Assembly: GCF_905220415.1 (NCBI RefSeq)
Contig: NC_059553.1
Location: 2,876,501 to 2,940,500, forward strand
Source of the DNA: Colias croceus
Taxonomy: Eukaryota > Arthropoda > Insecta > Lepidoptera > Pieridae
Direction: 5' to 3'
DNA: 64,000 nucleotides
The notes below the pieces were generated by a model that searched no databases, had not been told where the DNA came from, and saw nothing but the letters and a program-made list of their open reading frames with translations. The position numbers and the translations under genes are program-made. How positions within the stretch are numbered: the first letter of the stretch is position 1; every line of letters begins with the position of its first letter. This document shows positions 47,301 through 58,101 of the stretch, piece after piece.

Positions 47301-47463
47301 TCTATTCCTTACCCAATCTATTAAGCCCATGGCTGAAATGGCCCACAATATCAGCATGTAACAGCAGATCAGTTTGCGCCTTTGCCTCCGAGACGGGAGC
47401 CCCTGCAGCCACCAGGCTCTCTTCCATGAACCTCTTAATCTCCTCAATACGAACAGACGGCAT
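41382..47463 (-). CDS. Ldh2-family (malate/lactate-type) oxidoreductase, copy A, 8 exons, 359 aa
   Basis: NAD(P)-dependent 2-hydroxyacid/2-ketoacid oxidoreductase of the Ldh2/YjmC-YlbC family (PF02615 type). The family reduces or oxidises malate, sulfolactate, ureidoglycolate or similar acids; the substrate here is unknown. Exons, 5' to 3': 47313-47463, 46590-46778, 45875-45990, 45548-45646, 45214-45300, 44935-45043, 43536-43693, 41382-41552, all with GT/AG borders. Motifs: [10 protein letters not shown] (residues 41-50, with the catalytic-type His45), TAWVDG, GVGWVS, the NHFG-AGYW motif (His117), [10 protein letters not shown], and [18 protein letters not shown] for cofactor binding. Length matches the family (about 330-360). 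The residues before NHFG are Arg-Cys rather than the usual Gly/Asn-Ser. It ends VVSSNL, close to but not a canonical peroxisomal SKL. The last two introns are filled with mobile DNA. Head-to-head with copy B. Confidence 0.93.
41691..41729. repeat. 16-bp stem hairpin in an intron of copy A
   Basis: GTCAGTTTAATTGTGT, a 7-nt loop ATCTTGA, and the exact inverted copy. Lies in intron 7 of copy A. The loop is short but the stem is perfect. Confidence 0.5.
41945..42124 (+). mobile_element. Non-autonomous Helitron-like element, family A, copy 2
   Basis: 180 bp, starting TCCATACTAATATTATAAAT and ending CCTCTAG, inserted between A (41944) and T (42125). Nearly identical to 21485-21663. Lies in intron 7 of copy A, opposite to the gene's direction. 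Confidence 0.8.
43020..43110 (-). mobile_element. Helitron-like 3' end fragment
   Basis: Plus-strand CTAGTTGCTCGTCCCGGCGTC preceded by A; the reverse complement ends in CTAG. In intron 7 of copy A. The 5' end is not defined. Confidence 0.4.
43168..43315. repeat. Imperfect inverted repeat in intron 7 of copy A
   Basis: CTTCATCACAATGGGCAGCG followed by TTGGGC near 43172 is mirrored by GGCCAACGCTGCCC, then TTTGTGAAGAAG, near 43290-43315. It resembles a small MITE. No target duplication identified. Confidence 0.45.
43340..43512 (-). mobile_element. Non-autonomous Helitron-like element, family B, copy 4
   Basis: On the minus strand it begins TCTATAGGTACTTAATATTA, TAAAGCTGAAGAG and ends with CTAG (plus 43340-43343). 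It sits 23 bp past the splice donor of exon 7 of copy A, in the same orientation as the gene. Confidence 0.65.
43860..43930 (+). repeat. tRNA-derived SINE-like fragment, copy 2
   Basis: CCCCGGAATGGGGAC, then box B GGGTTCGAACCCC, TGATCG, a T-run and CTATTCTTTAAAAA, as in the copy at 655-730. In intron 6 of copy A, where it cannot be a complete tRNA. Confidence 0.45.
44296..44790 (-). pseudogene. 5'-truncated Jockey/CR1-type reverse transcriptase 3' end
   Basis: Minus-strand fragment in intron 6 of copy A. It encodes the C-terminal tail of a Jockey/CR1-like reverse transcriptase: [67 protein letters not shown] and [11 protein letters not shown]. The plus-strand T-run at about 44291-44311 is its poly-A tail. 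The catalytic domain is absent. Same strand as the host gene. Confidence 0.82.
46199..46253. repeat. Imperfect hairpin in intron 2 of copy A
   Basis: CTGCTCTACATTTAC pairs with GTAAATGTAGTAGAGC, with a 3-nt bulge and a loop of about 20 nt. No other evidence for an RNA gene. Confidence 0.4.
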
Positions 47464-47469
47464 GGTGAC

Positions 47470-47510
47470 TGATCACTGACAGTAATTTAATCACAATCTT
47501 ATTTATAAAC
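47470..47510 (-). promoter_or_regulatory. TATA/initiator core promoter of copy A
   Basis: On the minus strand TATAAA occupies 47507-47502. The arthropod initiator TCAGTG (47479-47474) places +1 at 47477, 30 nt downstream of the TATA start, the canonical spacing. This gives a 14-nt 5' leader before ATG 47463. A second TCAGT lies 4 nt further down. Confidence 0.6.
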
Positions 47511-49996
47511 CATTGTAACTAGATAACATTATTGTTTGGGTTCATTATGTAAATGTTTGATTTGTCTAATTTGTTTTGCAGTGGCAATTGTGGTTTGCAT
47601 ACTGGTTTTGACTAATTACTGTTATCTGATTGGTTACTGTTATATTTATAAGATTGAAGATAAATCAGCACAAAATAAACAGATACCGAATAAATAACGT
47701 ACGCCGGATATAATCAAGACTGACTTATTTTCCAAATACCCACATAACAAAATATATGATCCACATAATGCAAATACACTACAGTTACTACTTAGGTATA
47801 TCTAGTTTTGAAGTCAATTTCGTATTAAATTTAAGTATCTACATTTTATGAGCAATTTTTCCATTTCTCTGATTAACATTATTTTTAAGTATTAAATTAA
47901 GATGATCTATCATCGCCTTTTTTCATACCAAACAAATGAACTTTAAAACATGTGATTAAAATATAATTTACTGAAATGAATCCCCAAAAATGTACAGCCG
48001 AATCCGAACGAAATGTTTTTTGTCGAGTGCAATTACTAGTGACCTTTACAATCGCGATTTCATTTCCTCATCTCATAACTATTCTCGTGAAATTGAAATT
48101 ACCTCAAATTAGTTCCAAAAAAATGATTAAGTTTGTTCACCGAAATCACTGAGACACCGAACACATCCGCACAACGAGATGAAGTGGAAATACTAAATAT
48201 TATGATTTGCGATAATGTTACCAAAACAATTGAGATAATTTATTTCGTAATGGTAATAAAATGACTTAATTTTGCAATGTACATACAAATACATTACAAT
48301 GTGCCACCTTTTTTGATAATTTAAATTTTGGTGCATGTAGGTACATAATTTATGAATTACATCTCAATTAATTTACAGAATGAAATAATAAGGTTCATAA
48401 TATAGTTTTATATACTCAACTAAAAACATAATTGTATTGTCACAACTCACATATCCTTGATGTGACAATACAATGTGAGTGTACAAAGTTTAGATTAAAT
48501 CGGTCCGTTAAAATCGAGTCTAGGGTCGATTACATACGAAATTACAAACATATAGGAGAAGCTAATAAAAGCGTATTAAAAAGACAGACTGGCTTATTAT
48601 AATTTTATTATAAAAAATGTGATTTACATAGGTATCAAGCTACAATGAACGCAATGTGAAACGGTTCAATTCCTTTTTGTAGTTTTCATTAAAGTATCGT
48701 AGTTTTTTCATAATTTCTCAAAAAAAATAGTTTTTTACATAATATTTAAATCATAATCATCAATCAAATAAAAAGCGTAGAACAGAGTCGCCTGTAACAG
48801 TAAGTATTCAGTAGATTTACTGTTATGTGAATTAGTTCCATTTTATCAGCCTCAACTCTATCTAAAATATAAACAAACAATTTGTAAGTTCAAATAACTC
48901 CATGATATGCATTTAAATAATTACTTAATATTTATTATTGTTTACGTAGTATCTATACAATAAAATAAGTGCTTAATAACATAATATAGTATTGCGTGGT
49001 ATTGCTTTTTCTTCGTTAGATAAAATATAGGTAGTAAATGTTCCATAATATTATTTTTTATGGACAAATAAACAACATAAGTTTATAGGGTTTTAATCTT
49101 TAAGATAACGAATAATTATTATCAGTGTAATCGTCTTAATTATCAAATATACTTAAAATACTATGGGTTTTATACTTTAAAATAGTATGGTTTTTTTAAC
49201 TTCCATACAAAAAACTTTTTTCCAGTAATTGCCATCCTACCTAACTCTAAGTATTTTTTTTTCTTTTTGAAAATGCGGTAATACATAATTGTTAACTTTC
49301 TTGTATTATATTATATTTTCCATGGGGTTTAGTCAAATCGCTCTCATTTACTTTTTATTTAAATTACTATGTAGGTAGTTACGTTTTATTTCTACATTCT
49401 CATATTTTCTCTTTTATTTTTTTATAAGGACAACATAAGGATTCTGAATGGTTTTAGGATAGTTTTTGGTCTGGCGTACCTGCCTTTGCCTGTGGCCGTT
49501 TCATATATTATTCTAATATGTAATTCTTTTTAACAAAAAATTAAACTGCATACAAATGGTTATAATTCCAGACCAAGTATAAATGTGACCAACGGAATTT
49601 AAGCCCGTTTTTAAATATAAAAAGAATCATAGAAATCAGGTCACCCAGTCGAAACTTCACAGGTAACACCCAGAAAATTAAAAAATACAGTCAAATTGAG
49701 AACCTTTGTTTGAAATCTACTGTATTTTTATACTTTGAAGTTTGAACAAATACTTAATTATTTTATTTATTGTTCTGTTTCAACGTTTACTTGTCTCGTT
49801 CTTAACGATTTATAATTATGACGGAAAGTCAACAACTTATCTTATAGATAACTTATACCGTATGATTAAAATATTTTCCATAATATTATAACCATTGTAA
49901 CGCTTGGAGTGAAGTAGTGTGGTACTCATATAGAAAAGCTCAATTAGTAGCTTTTTTTTATTCATTTTAAAGTAAAACTTTTGTAAAAAATCAGAC
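47511..49996. other. Intergenic region between the two oxidoreductase copies
   Basis: AT-rich, with no gene seen. Contains a 14-bp-stem hairpin at 48431-48474 (ATTGTATTGTCACA and its inverse). Regulatory elements shared by the two divergent genes would lie here, but none is identifiable. Confidence 0.45.
48431..48474. repeat. 14-bp stem hairpin
   Basis: ATTGTATTGTCACA and its exact inverted copy, loop 16 nt, in the region between the two oxidoreductase genes. Confidence 0.45.
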
Positions 49997-50015
49997 ATGG
50001 ATAACGTTGGTGAAG
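49997..50015 (+). CDS. Candidate alternative first coding exon of copy B
   Basis: ATG followed by five codons (MDNVGE) and one base, then a good donor GAAG|GTAAAG. Splicing to the acceptor at 52770-52771 keeps the frame and gives MDNVGEVK upstream of MARVATRE, making a 367-aa protein. Phase and splice sites agree, but so short an exon could be chance. The intron would be about 2.75 kb. Confidence 0.35.
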
Positions 50016-50492
50016 GTAAAGTGTTATTTTTTTTTAATTATGATAGTTGTCAATATTTGTGTAGATATTTATGTGTAAAAAAAACTTTAATTTTCTAAGT
50101 ACTTAAGTATTTTTGGTAACAAGAGCCTATGAGATGCCGATGCGCCTTACGTTATTTATTTCATGAATCAAGGAGCTGTTAATTAGATTTTACACGCAGG
50201 CGTTTAATTTTTCGTAGTTTTTACACATTGCTCTATATTTTTTTAAAAAAAGGTCAAGGACTTAGTGAAAATGAAATTTCCACAATCTAAAATGGAACCA
50301 AGTGAACCAATTTAACAATTCAAAATTAAGTAAATGCTTTAAGAATTTATTGAAATTTTTTACTTATTATAATTATTAATTAAAAATTTTCCTTAGCGCC
50401 GATATATCAGTTCTTAGCTCCGAGGTTATTAGTGAATTTTTGTAATAATCCAAAAAGTATAATAAATAAACTTCATTTTTTTATTTATATAA

Positions 50493-50534
50493 TCTGATTA
50501 ATAATACACTTAACTAAGTCTATTATTAATCAGA
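50493..50534. repeat. 14-bp stem hairpin
   Basis: TCTGATTAATAATA and its exact inverted copy with a 14-nt loop, about 150 bp before the GC-rich putative promoter of copy B. Confidence 0.45.
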
Positions 50535-50639
50535 GCATTTGAACTACACAAAGTTCATGTTTTTACTAATTATTATTTGCCTAAAATTATAGCAAGTCGC
50601 GTTAAAGAAAAATATTTTAACTCCGGTATAGTATAGGAA

Positions 50640-50818
50640 TCGCGAGCTCATTCACCTTGATTATCTAATTCAGTTTAGAAATGAATCGAGCGCCTCCGCC
50701 CTCAGTCCTCACTCCTCAGTCGCGAATGCGTGCTTTTGGAGGACGAGCGCGCTATAACATTTTTTATCTGTATGTTGTTTGTTTTTCATTAAATTTGTTT
50801 AGCAACACAATTCAGTAG
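50640..50818 (+). promoter_or_regulatory. Candidate promoter and non-coding first exon of copy B
   Basis: An island of GC-richer, CG-containing sequence (about 50640-50760) in AT-rich surroundings. It has several initiator-like TCAGT words (CTCAGTCCTCACTCCTCAGT) and is followed by a strong splice donor CAGTAG|GTAAGT at 50818/50819. The acceptor at 52770-52771 lies five bases before the ATG of the main copy B ORF, so a leader exon spliced there would give a translatable mRNA starting at MARVATRE. Confidence 0.45.
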
Positions 50819-50821
50819 GTA

Positions 50822-52771
50822 AGTTATGTTATTTTATTTCTTTAAAACCCTATTTCCATCTTCATAGACAGGTATATTAAATGAGAAGTATGCAGGATCA
50901 TAATAACCTACCTATTCGTTATAATTCGCATATTTACCGGTTAGCATCAGATGTTTTAGTAAAATTTGTCATTCATTCTTATGTAAGTACCTATATGGTA
51001 TTTAGTTGTTTCTATATTTTTAAGACAATACTAATCTTTAAAATTTATTTTTTAGTAAATAATAAATAATATGTACTTAGTCATTATTAGACAGTATTAA
51101 GTATTATCTTGCTAATTATATTCTAATATTAGCGTTGTAAACACAACATGATAATGAATAATTTAATATTATTAAACAAAGACAATGACTAATCTATAAT
51201 TTAAAAAAAATTATGGACACTCGTTATTACACTATGTATAATTTAGCTATTTGTTAGTAGGTAGGTATATGTTATTAGACACCGTATAAATTAAATAAAA
51301 ATACGCTGTACCCAGCTATACCTCCTTGAGTGTAGGTAAAACTTGTTTGAACAACATTTTATCAATATCCATGTATCCTATACCTACCTAGGTTATGAAA
51401 TTTATTAAGTACCTAGGTACATTTATTTATTTAATATTAATTGTTAACTTGATACTATTTAGGTATTACTACTAAATACTGTAGGTACACTTCAGTTCAC
51501 CCTTTTGCATTCTTCACCGGTCATTACGATCGAGAGTAAAGTAAGGTCTCTCACTCCCATCTATTTATTTGAATGAAATTCATTTTAAAAAATCCTATAG
51601 GTGCATTTCAAATAAAACATTTCTACTGACTGAAAGAGGGAATAAATATACCTTGTGGTTTATAAGATTTGATCTGTTAGGTACATTTTTATTTAAGGTA
51701 CTATACGTGCCTATACTTACTTAGAAATTAAAATATTTTTTATTAATAGTTAATTTCATATTTCTCCTATGCGATCATAGGTACCTAACCTATATAAAGT
51801 AAAACATGTAGGTATACTCACAGAAATAAACAAGTTCTTCATAAACAGGTTTATCACGACACCGCAATATCAAAAATTCAAATTTTAATAGTTATAAAAA
51901 CATCATTTACTAATTTATTGAAATTACATGGCAGTAAAAGAGTACCTTTACATTTGCTATTAAACACTAATCATATCTTTTTGTCTTTTATGAATGTGGG
52001 TAGCTTACGTAGGTACATGTTATACATAGTTTTGTGGGTATTTTAAATTATTTACCTATACCTTTATCTCAAATAATATATTCTCTATTCTCCATCACTA
52101 ATTTCGAAATAAAGCTGTTTTTCTGAGACAAAAATAAATGCTAACAAAACATCTTTCTATTCGATACTTGGATACAAAAAATACATTACGGACAGTTTGT
52201 TTACAAATAAAACTGAAGTAGCAGTCGGTAGTAAATTATAACAGTAGTCAATGATTACTCGATTAACAGGCAATAAACTCATGATTAACGAGGTTTTTAA
52301 CTCGCTACAAAATACAATGCAATGACGTAATTGATAACGTTCAATAACCACATGATGGGCAATAGTGCTAGGATAATAACGTAAACATATTGTATTATTA
52401 TACTCATTTATATCATTATAATATGTTATTTTTCCTGATTTATAACGAAGTAATGAATATTTGTCATTTTGTTTGTAAATACAGTATTAGTTATCTATGT
52501 TTGTGATATTTTAGAATCAATTGTTCTTTTTTATGAACAAGTAAAAGTGTTCTAGGTTCATACTTCATAAGTAAGGAATATTTTTATATTGTAGTGACAA
52601 TGTTTTTATATAAGAAAACGAACTAACTAGCAAAGTAACTTCGCCTGTTTGCAAAAGGAAAAACTTGAAATATTTTTCAAGCGTGACAAAAAAAAATAGT
52701 CTGCAGCTTCAGAAACATAAGTTTTTAAGCATAGATTTATTTACATAGAGGTAATAAAAAAAATTTTTCAG
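50822..52771. other. AT-rich region upstream of the main copy B exons (likely first intron)
   Basis: No gene or recognised repeat seen. It ends in a clear acceptor, TTTTTCAG, at 52764-52771. Confidence 0.45.
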
Positions 52772-55700
52772 TGAAAATGGCGCGAGTTGCCACGCGGGAG
52801 GCGTTACGCTTCATGACGGACTGCCTGAAGGCAGTTGGTGCTGCTTCAAGAGCTGCTCAGCAGCAAGCGGAACTGCTTATAGAAGCTGATAGAATGGGAC
52901 ATCCTAGCCATGGGTTAAATAGATTGGGTAAGTAGGTACTCATGAATGCTAGTGTTTATTTTCCTCATAAAATAAACGAGATCGTGGTTGCGCAACAAAC
53001 AATTTTAATTAGTAATTCTTTTATTTTTTCTAGAATTTTTCTACACTTTAACTGATAAAACCTGTGTTAATATTTAAACTAGATAATATAAATTACTTAC
53101 CTTACGTATGGTGTAGGTACCTACGGAATCTAATACCGATTATTATTTTTATCATGCATTTGATATAGGTAGGTTTTTTATCAAAGTAAAATTTTAAGGA
53201 AGCAATTTATTTTAAGGACGCTTTTTTGTAATAGAAGTACCTACCTAATTATTATTTTTACATTTTAGAACTTTACGTAAACGATATAATATCCGGAGCA
53301 TGCATGCCCAATAATGAACCAAAAGTGCTGAAAGAAACCGCGTCAACAGCGTGGGTTGACGCTAACAATGTTCTTGGAGCAACAGTCAGCCATTTCGCTA
53401 TGGACATCGCTGTTAAGAAAGCCAAAGAAACTGGAGTCGGTTGGGTCTCTGTAAAAGGTACTGATTATATTTTAAACTAGCAAACCGGGCGAACTCCGTT
53501 TCGCCACCAGAGACACCATTTCTTTGCTATAAACCTCACGGAGCCCGAGAGCTTTCCAACGAATGCAAAACCGTGGAAATCGGTTCGTGCATTCTGGAGT
53601 TATAGCGTCATGAAGGAAAACCCGACTTATATTTATTATTATTATTACACGCTTTTTATTAGCTTCACCTGTATGTTTGTAACCGACTTTTTTGGGCGCG
53701 ATTTTGACCCACTTTAAACGGCCATATTTCGTTCAAACTTTGTAGATTTATTGAGGACCGATGACAATACACTAATTTGATAAAATTATTAAATATATTT
53801 TCTATTTTTTAGTTCGGTTTTCTATAAAAAAGCGTGTTTTTTAGTTTTTTTAACTATTATTTATTATATAGTAGGTAGGTAGTTTATGTTTTTACTCAGT
53901 GTAAAATTATAAATTTACAATTTCCTATACCACAATGAGGTAATATTTAGCTATTATATTATGCTAATCTTCTGTTTTCCTGTGTTAATTGTAGATGAGG
54001 AAAGCAAAATTGAGCGCACGGATTAATTAAATTATGTGACTTTGTTATATTTTTTTATAAAACGTATCAAACATTTGTAAATTTATTCCTTTTAGGATCA
54101 AATCACAATGGAATGGCTGGATACTGGGCAAGGAAAGCATCCGAAAAGGGGCTTATCGGCATGGCGTTTACGAACACCTCACCATTACTAGCACCCACGA
54201 GAAGTAAAAAGGTCAGTATTTTTTGTCTGTTACTCTCAAGTCTCATACACAAAAATTATAAAACCTATTTAATTATAATAATTTAATGCTATTATATGAA
54301 AAACTAGCTGCCCCGGCAGACCTGTCCCCCCCCCCCCTATTGTGTCTTCATAAGAACCAGCTTCCTTGTTATGATAATTTTTCGAAATAAGTCGAGCCGT
54401 ACTCGAATTTTACGCTTAGCAATAACAATTGGCGATACATCTTTACATAGTTTAGTCATTATCTACCTTATATTTTGTAAACATGACGAAATACAGCATT
54501 TAAAAACTGGCTTTCACGTGAAGTGAAATAAATTATTGTAACAAACTTGATGTGTTATCAAAACATTTTCAGGCAGCATTAGGAACGAATCCTCTATCCG
54601 TAGTCGCACCAGCTTCCGATGGAGAAACTTTCTACCTGGACATGGCAACTACTGCAGTCGCAGTTGGAAAGGTAAAACAATCATTTTAATATTAGGAATT
54701 AATGATTTCATTACAATATAATTTACCCCGACGGAATACTTTACAGCGAGCGTAGCATTAAAATCATCACAATATTGTTAAGAGACTGATCGATTTATTT
54801 ATATAATTTATTTTGTTTACTTTTCAGATTGAAATGCAAATGCGCAAAAGAGAAAAGCTTCCAAATGGTTGGGCACAAGATCCAGATGGGAAGGAGACTA
54901 ATGACGCAAACCTGGTACTCATTTGTTTTTAATTTTCACTAACTCCATCCCAGCTAATGTTTTACTAGCTTGATAGTACCTTCTTCATCGTGATGATTCA
55001 ATCAAGTCAATTATGTTAATGCACTTAAAATCGATCTTGTTTTGTAAATACTAAAAGGAACAAAATATTTTAAAATTAGAACTTACTTAGATACTTTATA
55101 AGACTATTAAGCAAAATTGGATTCCTATTTTGCAATAATTTACTGTTTGCTTGTTTCTCTAATTGTAATACTTTATGTAATATTTTCAGGCCTTTAAAAC
55201 AGGATGTTTGATGCCCGTGGGAGGTAGTGAGCAAACGTCAGGATACAAGGGATATGGACTAGCTGCTATGGTGGAACTATTCTGCGGTATATTGTCAGGT
55301 ATGATAATATAATTGAAGCTTATTTATAGATATGTCGTGGTCATATCGTAGATTTGATCATTTCATGATATGAGTGGCCATTTCACGAAATGGTCGCATA
55401 TCGTGAAATGGCCAATTTAGTTTGGCCACATCATGATGTGGTTTGGGCAGATCAATGATAAGAAATCGTTTCACGATATGGCCAATTAACGCACGGTTTT
55501 TTCATGAAATGATCAAAATTATTTGATCATATCGTAAAATAGTTACATTAATCGTTGGTAGAGGCGCTGCAAGCTCTGTGTTTATGTGATAAGATGGCGG
55601 CCGCTGGCGAAAATTAAATTATTCGCAGTTAAAAACTTCATAATTCGTTTAATAACAATATTATGAAGAAAGTCATAGCAAAGAATTTACGACGAAGAGG

Positions 55701-57626
55701 TACGAGTACTATGGAAAATGTGGATATCTTATATGTATTTAAGAAAAAATGCGACTTAAATAAAATAATATAAGAAACTACTACTATATTATTATAATTG
55801 TTTGTTTCTTAAAAAGCGATCCGCTTCTGGCACTCGCCGGCCGCTGCCGCGGCACGCTCGCTTTGCTCGCTCGGCTCGTGCGTTGTTTATCAAAGTGTAA
55901 CCTAACCTAACCTAACTGTTTTCTATTGCAAAAACGATTCGCTTCTGGCATTCGCCGGCCGCTGCCGCGGCACTAACTTAAATGACATTAAACAAGTTTT
56001 TAGAATATAGTTATTCTGAAATTTTTTAATATTTTATGGACTCTTTATATTTTATACGATCTGGCCAAATGTGGATGACCAAATCGTGAAACGTTGACGA
56101 TTTAACGATCTGATCAAACTATGTTGGCCATTTCACGATATGCGACCATTTCGTGAAATGGCCACTCATATCATGAAATGATCAAATCTACGATATGACC
56201 ACGACAGATATACAAACAACAAAGCATTACGCTTAAAACAAATAGGAACCCATATTTGTATATATACGCACTAGTCACTAGGGAAGGTAGAACAATATGT
56301 AGGTACAATTAATATAACGCATACATGATTAGACGTCGACGGAATGATTAAATAATAATTTTTGTGAGAAAAAAAAACAACTGGTGTAAGTGGCTAATTA
56401 GCCTCATTTCAACATGCCACTCCCGGAGGATTTTTAACCCATTGAGCCCCGAGCGGCCCGATCCCACGACACAATAAATTTTCTATTGTGTCTGTGATTC
56501 CGGGGGCTGAGTTATTAACCAATTTTCTCCTTTTTACTTATAATATCATTGATGAATAAAATGTTAATATAATGACATTTGACACATCCCCTTTTCCAGG
56601 TTCCAATTACGGTCACCACATTCGGTCATGGTCACACAGCGGTCAAGGCGGGCCGGCCAATTTGGGCCATTGTTTCGTGGCTTTGGATCCAGAATGTTTC
56701 GCTCCTGGCTTTGGAGATCGGCTGACAGATTGTATACAGCATTGGAGGGAATTAGAACCGGTATAATATCCAATTTACCATTACTCGTATAGTTTTTTTA
56801 TTATTATAAGTGATACTGTATTTCTTGATATGTATGTTAGCAATGCTTTTTTTTTAATTATTTCTGTGTGCATTTTTTATTTGTATTGAACATTGCCAAT
56901 TTAAATAATATTCCGTAAGAAGTAATTTATATTACGTTATTTTTAACCGACTTCAAAAAAAGGAGGAGGTTTTCAATTCGGCCGGTAGTTATGTTTTTTT
57001 TTATGTATGTACACCGATTACTCCGAAGTTTCTGAACCGATTTACGTGATTCTTTTTTTGTTCGATGCGGGATGGTGTCGAATTGGTCCCATAAAAATTT
57101 TATTCGGATAGGCCCAGTAGTTTTTATTTTATGAGCATTTTTGTCTGTATTTGTAAAAGTTTGAAGTCGGTTGTTTTTAACGCAGTTATTGACTTGTATC
57201 TGTGAACAGAACTTTGTAATGGTCAAAATCCAAGTTTTGCAAATCGATTGCATTGCGTTATCAACCAATTAACAGATGATAAGCAATGAAATCTTCTAAG
57301 TAAATTTGATTGAATTAGCTTATTTACACTGTCGAATATTGCTCGTACTTACTAAGATATCTTTGTGTGCTCATGCACTTTGGAGATCATAACATATAGA
57401 TTACGACTATGTAAAGGACATAAACAAATATTCATTTTGTGTATATTTTATATTTCAGGCGGATCCAACTTTGCCAGTTTTAGCACCAGGGGATAAGGAA
57501 AAGAAACATGCGGAATTAACAGATGCTAAAGGAACTGTATCGTACGTGAAACAGCAGATTGAATCCAGCGCAGCACTTGCTAAGAGACTGAAAGTTACAC
57601 CAATGAAAGTTGAATCTGATGTATAG
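52772..57626 (+). CDS. Ldh2-family (malate/lactate-type) oxidoreductase, copy B, 8 coding exons, 359 aa
   Basis: Paralogue of copy A. Coding exons: 52772-52927 (ATG at 52777), 53269-53457, 54096-54211, 54573-54671, 54828-54914, 55190-55298, 56600-56760, 57459-57626 (stop 57624-57626). The first six coding blocks (151, 189, 116, 99, 87, 109 nt) match copy A exactly in length and all intron phases agree. By eye about half of the residues are identical. Motifs: [10 protein letters not shown] (His45), [25 protein letters not shown] (His117, with Asn where Phe is usual), [30 protein letters not shown] for the nicotinamide-nucleotide site. Expected to be a soluble NAD(P)-dependent 2-hydroxy/2-keto-acid oxidoreductase; the substrate is unknown. 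Introns hold Helitron ends, a palindrome-rich TIR element and two MITEs. A longer N-terminus is possible via 49997-50015. Confidence 0.93.
53477..53620 (-). mobile_element. Helitron-like 3' end fragment in intron of copy B
   Basis: Plus-strand CTAGCAAACCGGGCGAACTC, then CGTTTCGCC and CGGAGCCCGAGAG; the reverse complement ends CTAG. Starts 20 bp after the exon donor at 53457. The 5' boundary is not defined. Confidence 0.45.
54304..54400 (-). mobile_element. Helitron-like 3' end fragment in intron of copy B
   Basis: Plus-strand CTAGCTGCCCCGGCAGACCT, then a run of about 12 C, preceded by A. Only the terminus is recognisable. Confidence 0.4.
55334..56205. mobile_element. 872-bp TIR element built from small palindromes, in intron of copy B
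   Basis: Flanked by AGATAT on both sides (55328-55333 and 56206-56211). Perfect inverted termini of about 82 bp begin GTCGTGGTCATATCG and contain many short self-complementary words (CATTTCACGAAATG, CATATCGTGAAATG, TGATCATTTCATGATA). Similar words continue inward. The interior has two copies of CGCTTCTGGCA and GCCGGCCGCTGCCGCGGCAC (about 55830-55855 and 55940-55965). No ORF is seen. The superfamily is not determined. Confidence 0.8.
56438..56513. mobile_element. Tiny TTAA-flanked palindromic MITE, copy 2
   Basis: TTAA (56434-56437), then CCCATTGAGCCCCGAGCGGC, an internal hairpin CACAATAAATTTTCTATTGTG, TGATTCCGGGGGCTGAG, and TTAA (56514-56517). The right end is slightly degraded. Homologous to 9532-9609. 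Lies 80 bp before exon 7 of copy B. Confidence 0.6.
56941..57180 (+). mobile_element. ACCGACTTCAAA family MITE, copy 2
   Basis: Same inverted ends and body as 40891-41124, nearly identical in the centre (TTCGATGCGGGATGGTGTCG). In the last intron of copy B. Confidence 0.7.
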
Positions 57627-57984
57627 AGTATTGAAGTGAAACTCCTTTTTTTTGGTTGGAAAAAAATGTAGTGTAACATTTTTTCGTTACGCGTGCCATT
57701 TTTCCGTTACGCGCCATGTTTTTCTTATCCCTACCACGCGTGATTCGATGTATTTCTATAAAGTTGCATAAAGTAAATTATTTTTTGAAAAATAAGGTCA
57801 TAAATAAGTTTCACTTTTTACGTATATGTACACTAGTACACGCACACATTTTTTTAATAGAATATAATATATTAAATGTATACTTAGTTATAAAAGAAGT
57901 TAGGTGTGTTTAACAATGCTTTCTGTTACCCAATTAAATTTCAAAAGCTTCTAGTTGATTCTCTTAAAATATGATGTATGTGTT

Positions 57985-58101
57985 ACCGGCCAAACCCGAT
58001 TTCAGGACAAACTAGTTTTGCCTAGGCTAAACTAGTTCGTCCTATACACGATCGGATGAACTGGTATAGCCTAGGCCCTAGGCCAAACTAGTTCATCCTA
58101 A
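57985..58101. repeat. Cluster of short palindromic words (CCTAGG, AACTAGTT)
   Basis: Contains repeated GCCTAGGC and AAACTAGTT words, partly in inverted order (AACTAGTTCGTCCTAT against ATCGGATGAACTGGTATAG), and ends where the Harbinger-like MITE is inserted. Similar GGCTAGGC sequence resumes after that MITE, so the MITE seems to have landed inside an older repeat. Confidence 0.35.

Noticed and set aside
56564..56773. ORFs on both strands near 56.6 kb as separate genes
   Set aside because: The plus one is exon 7 of copy B extended into introns; the minus one is its shadow.
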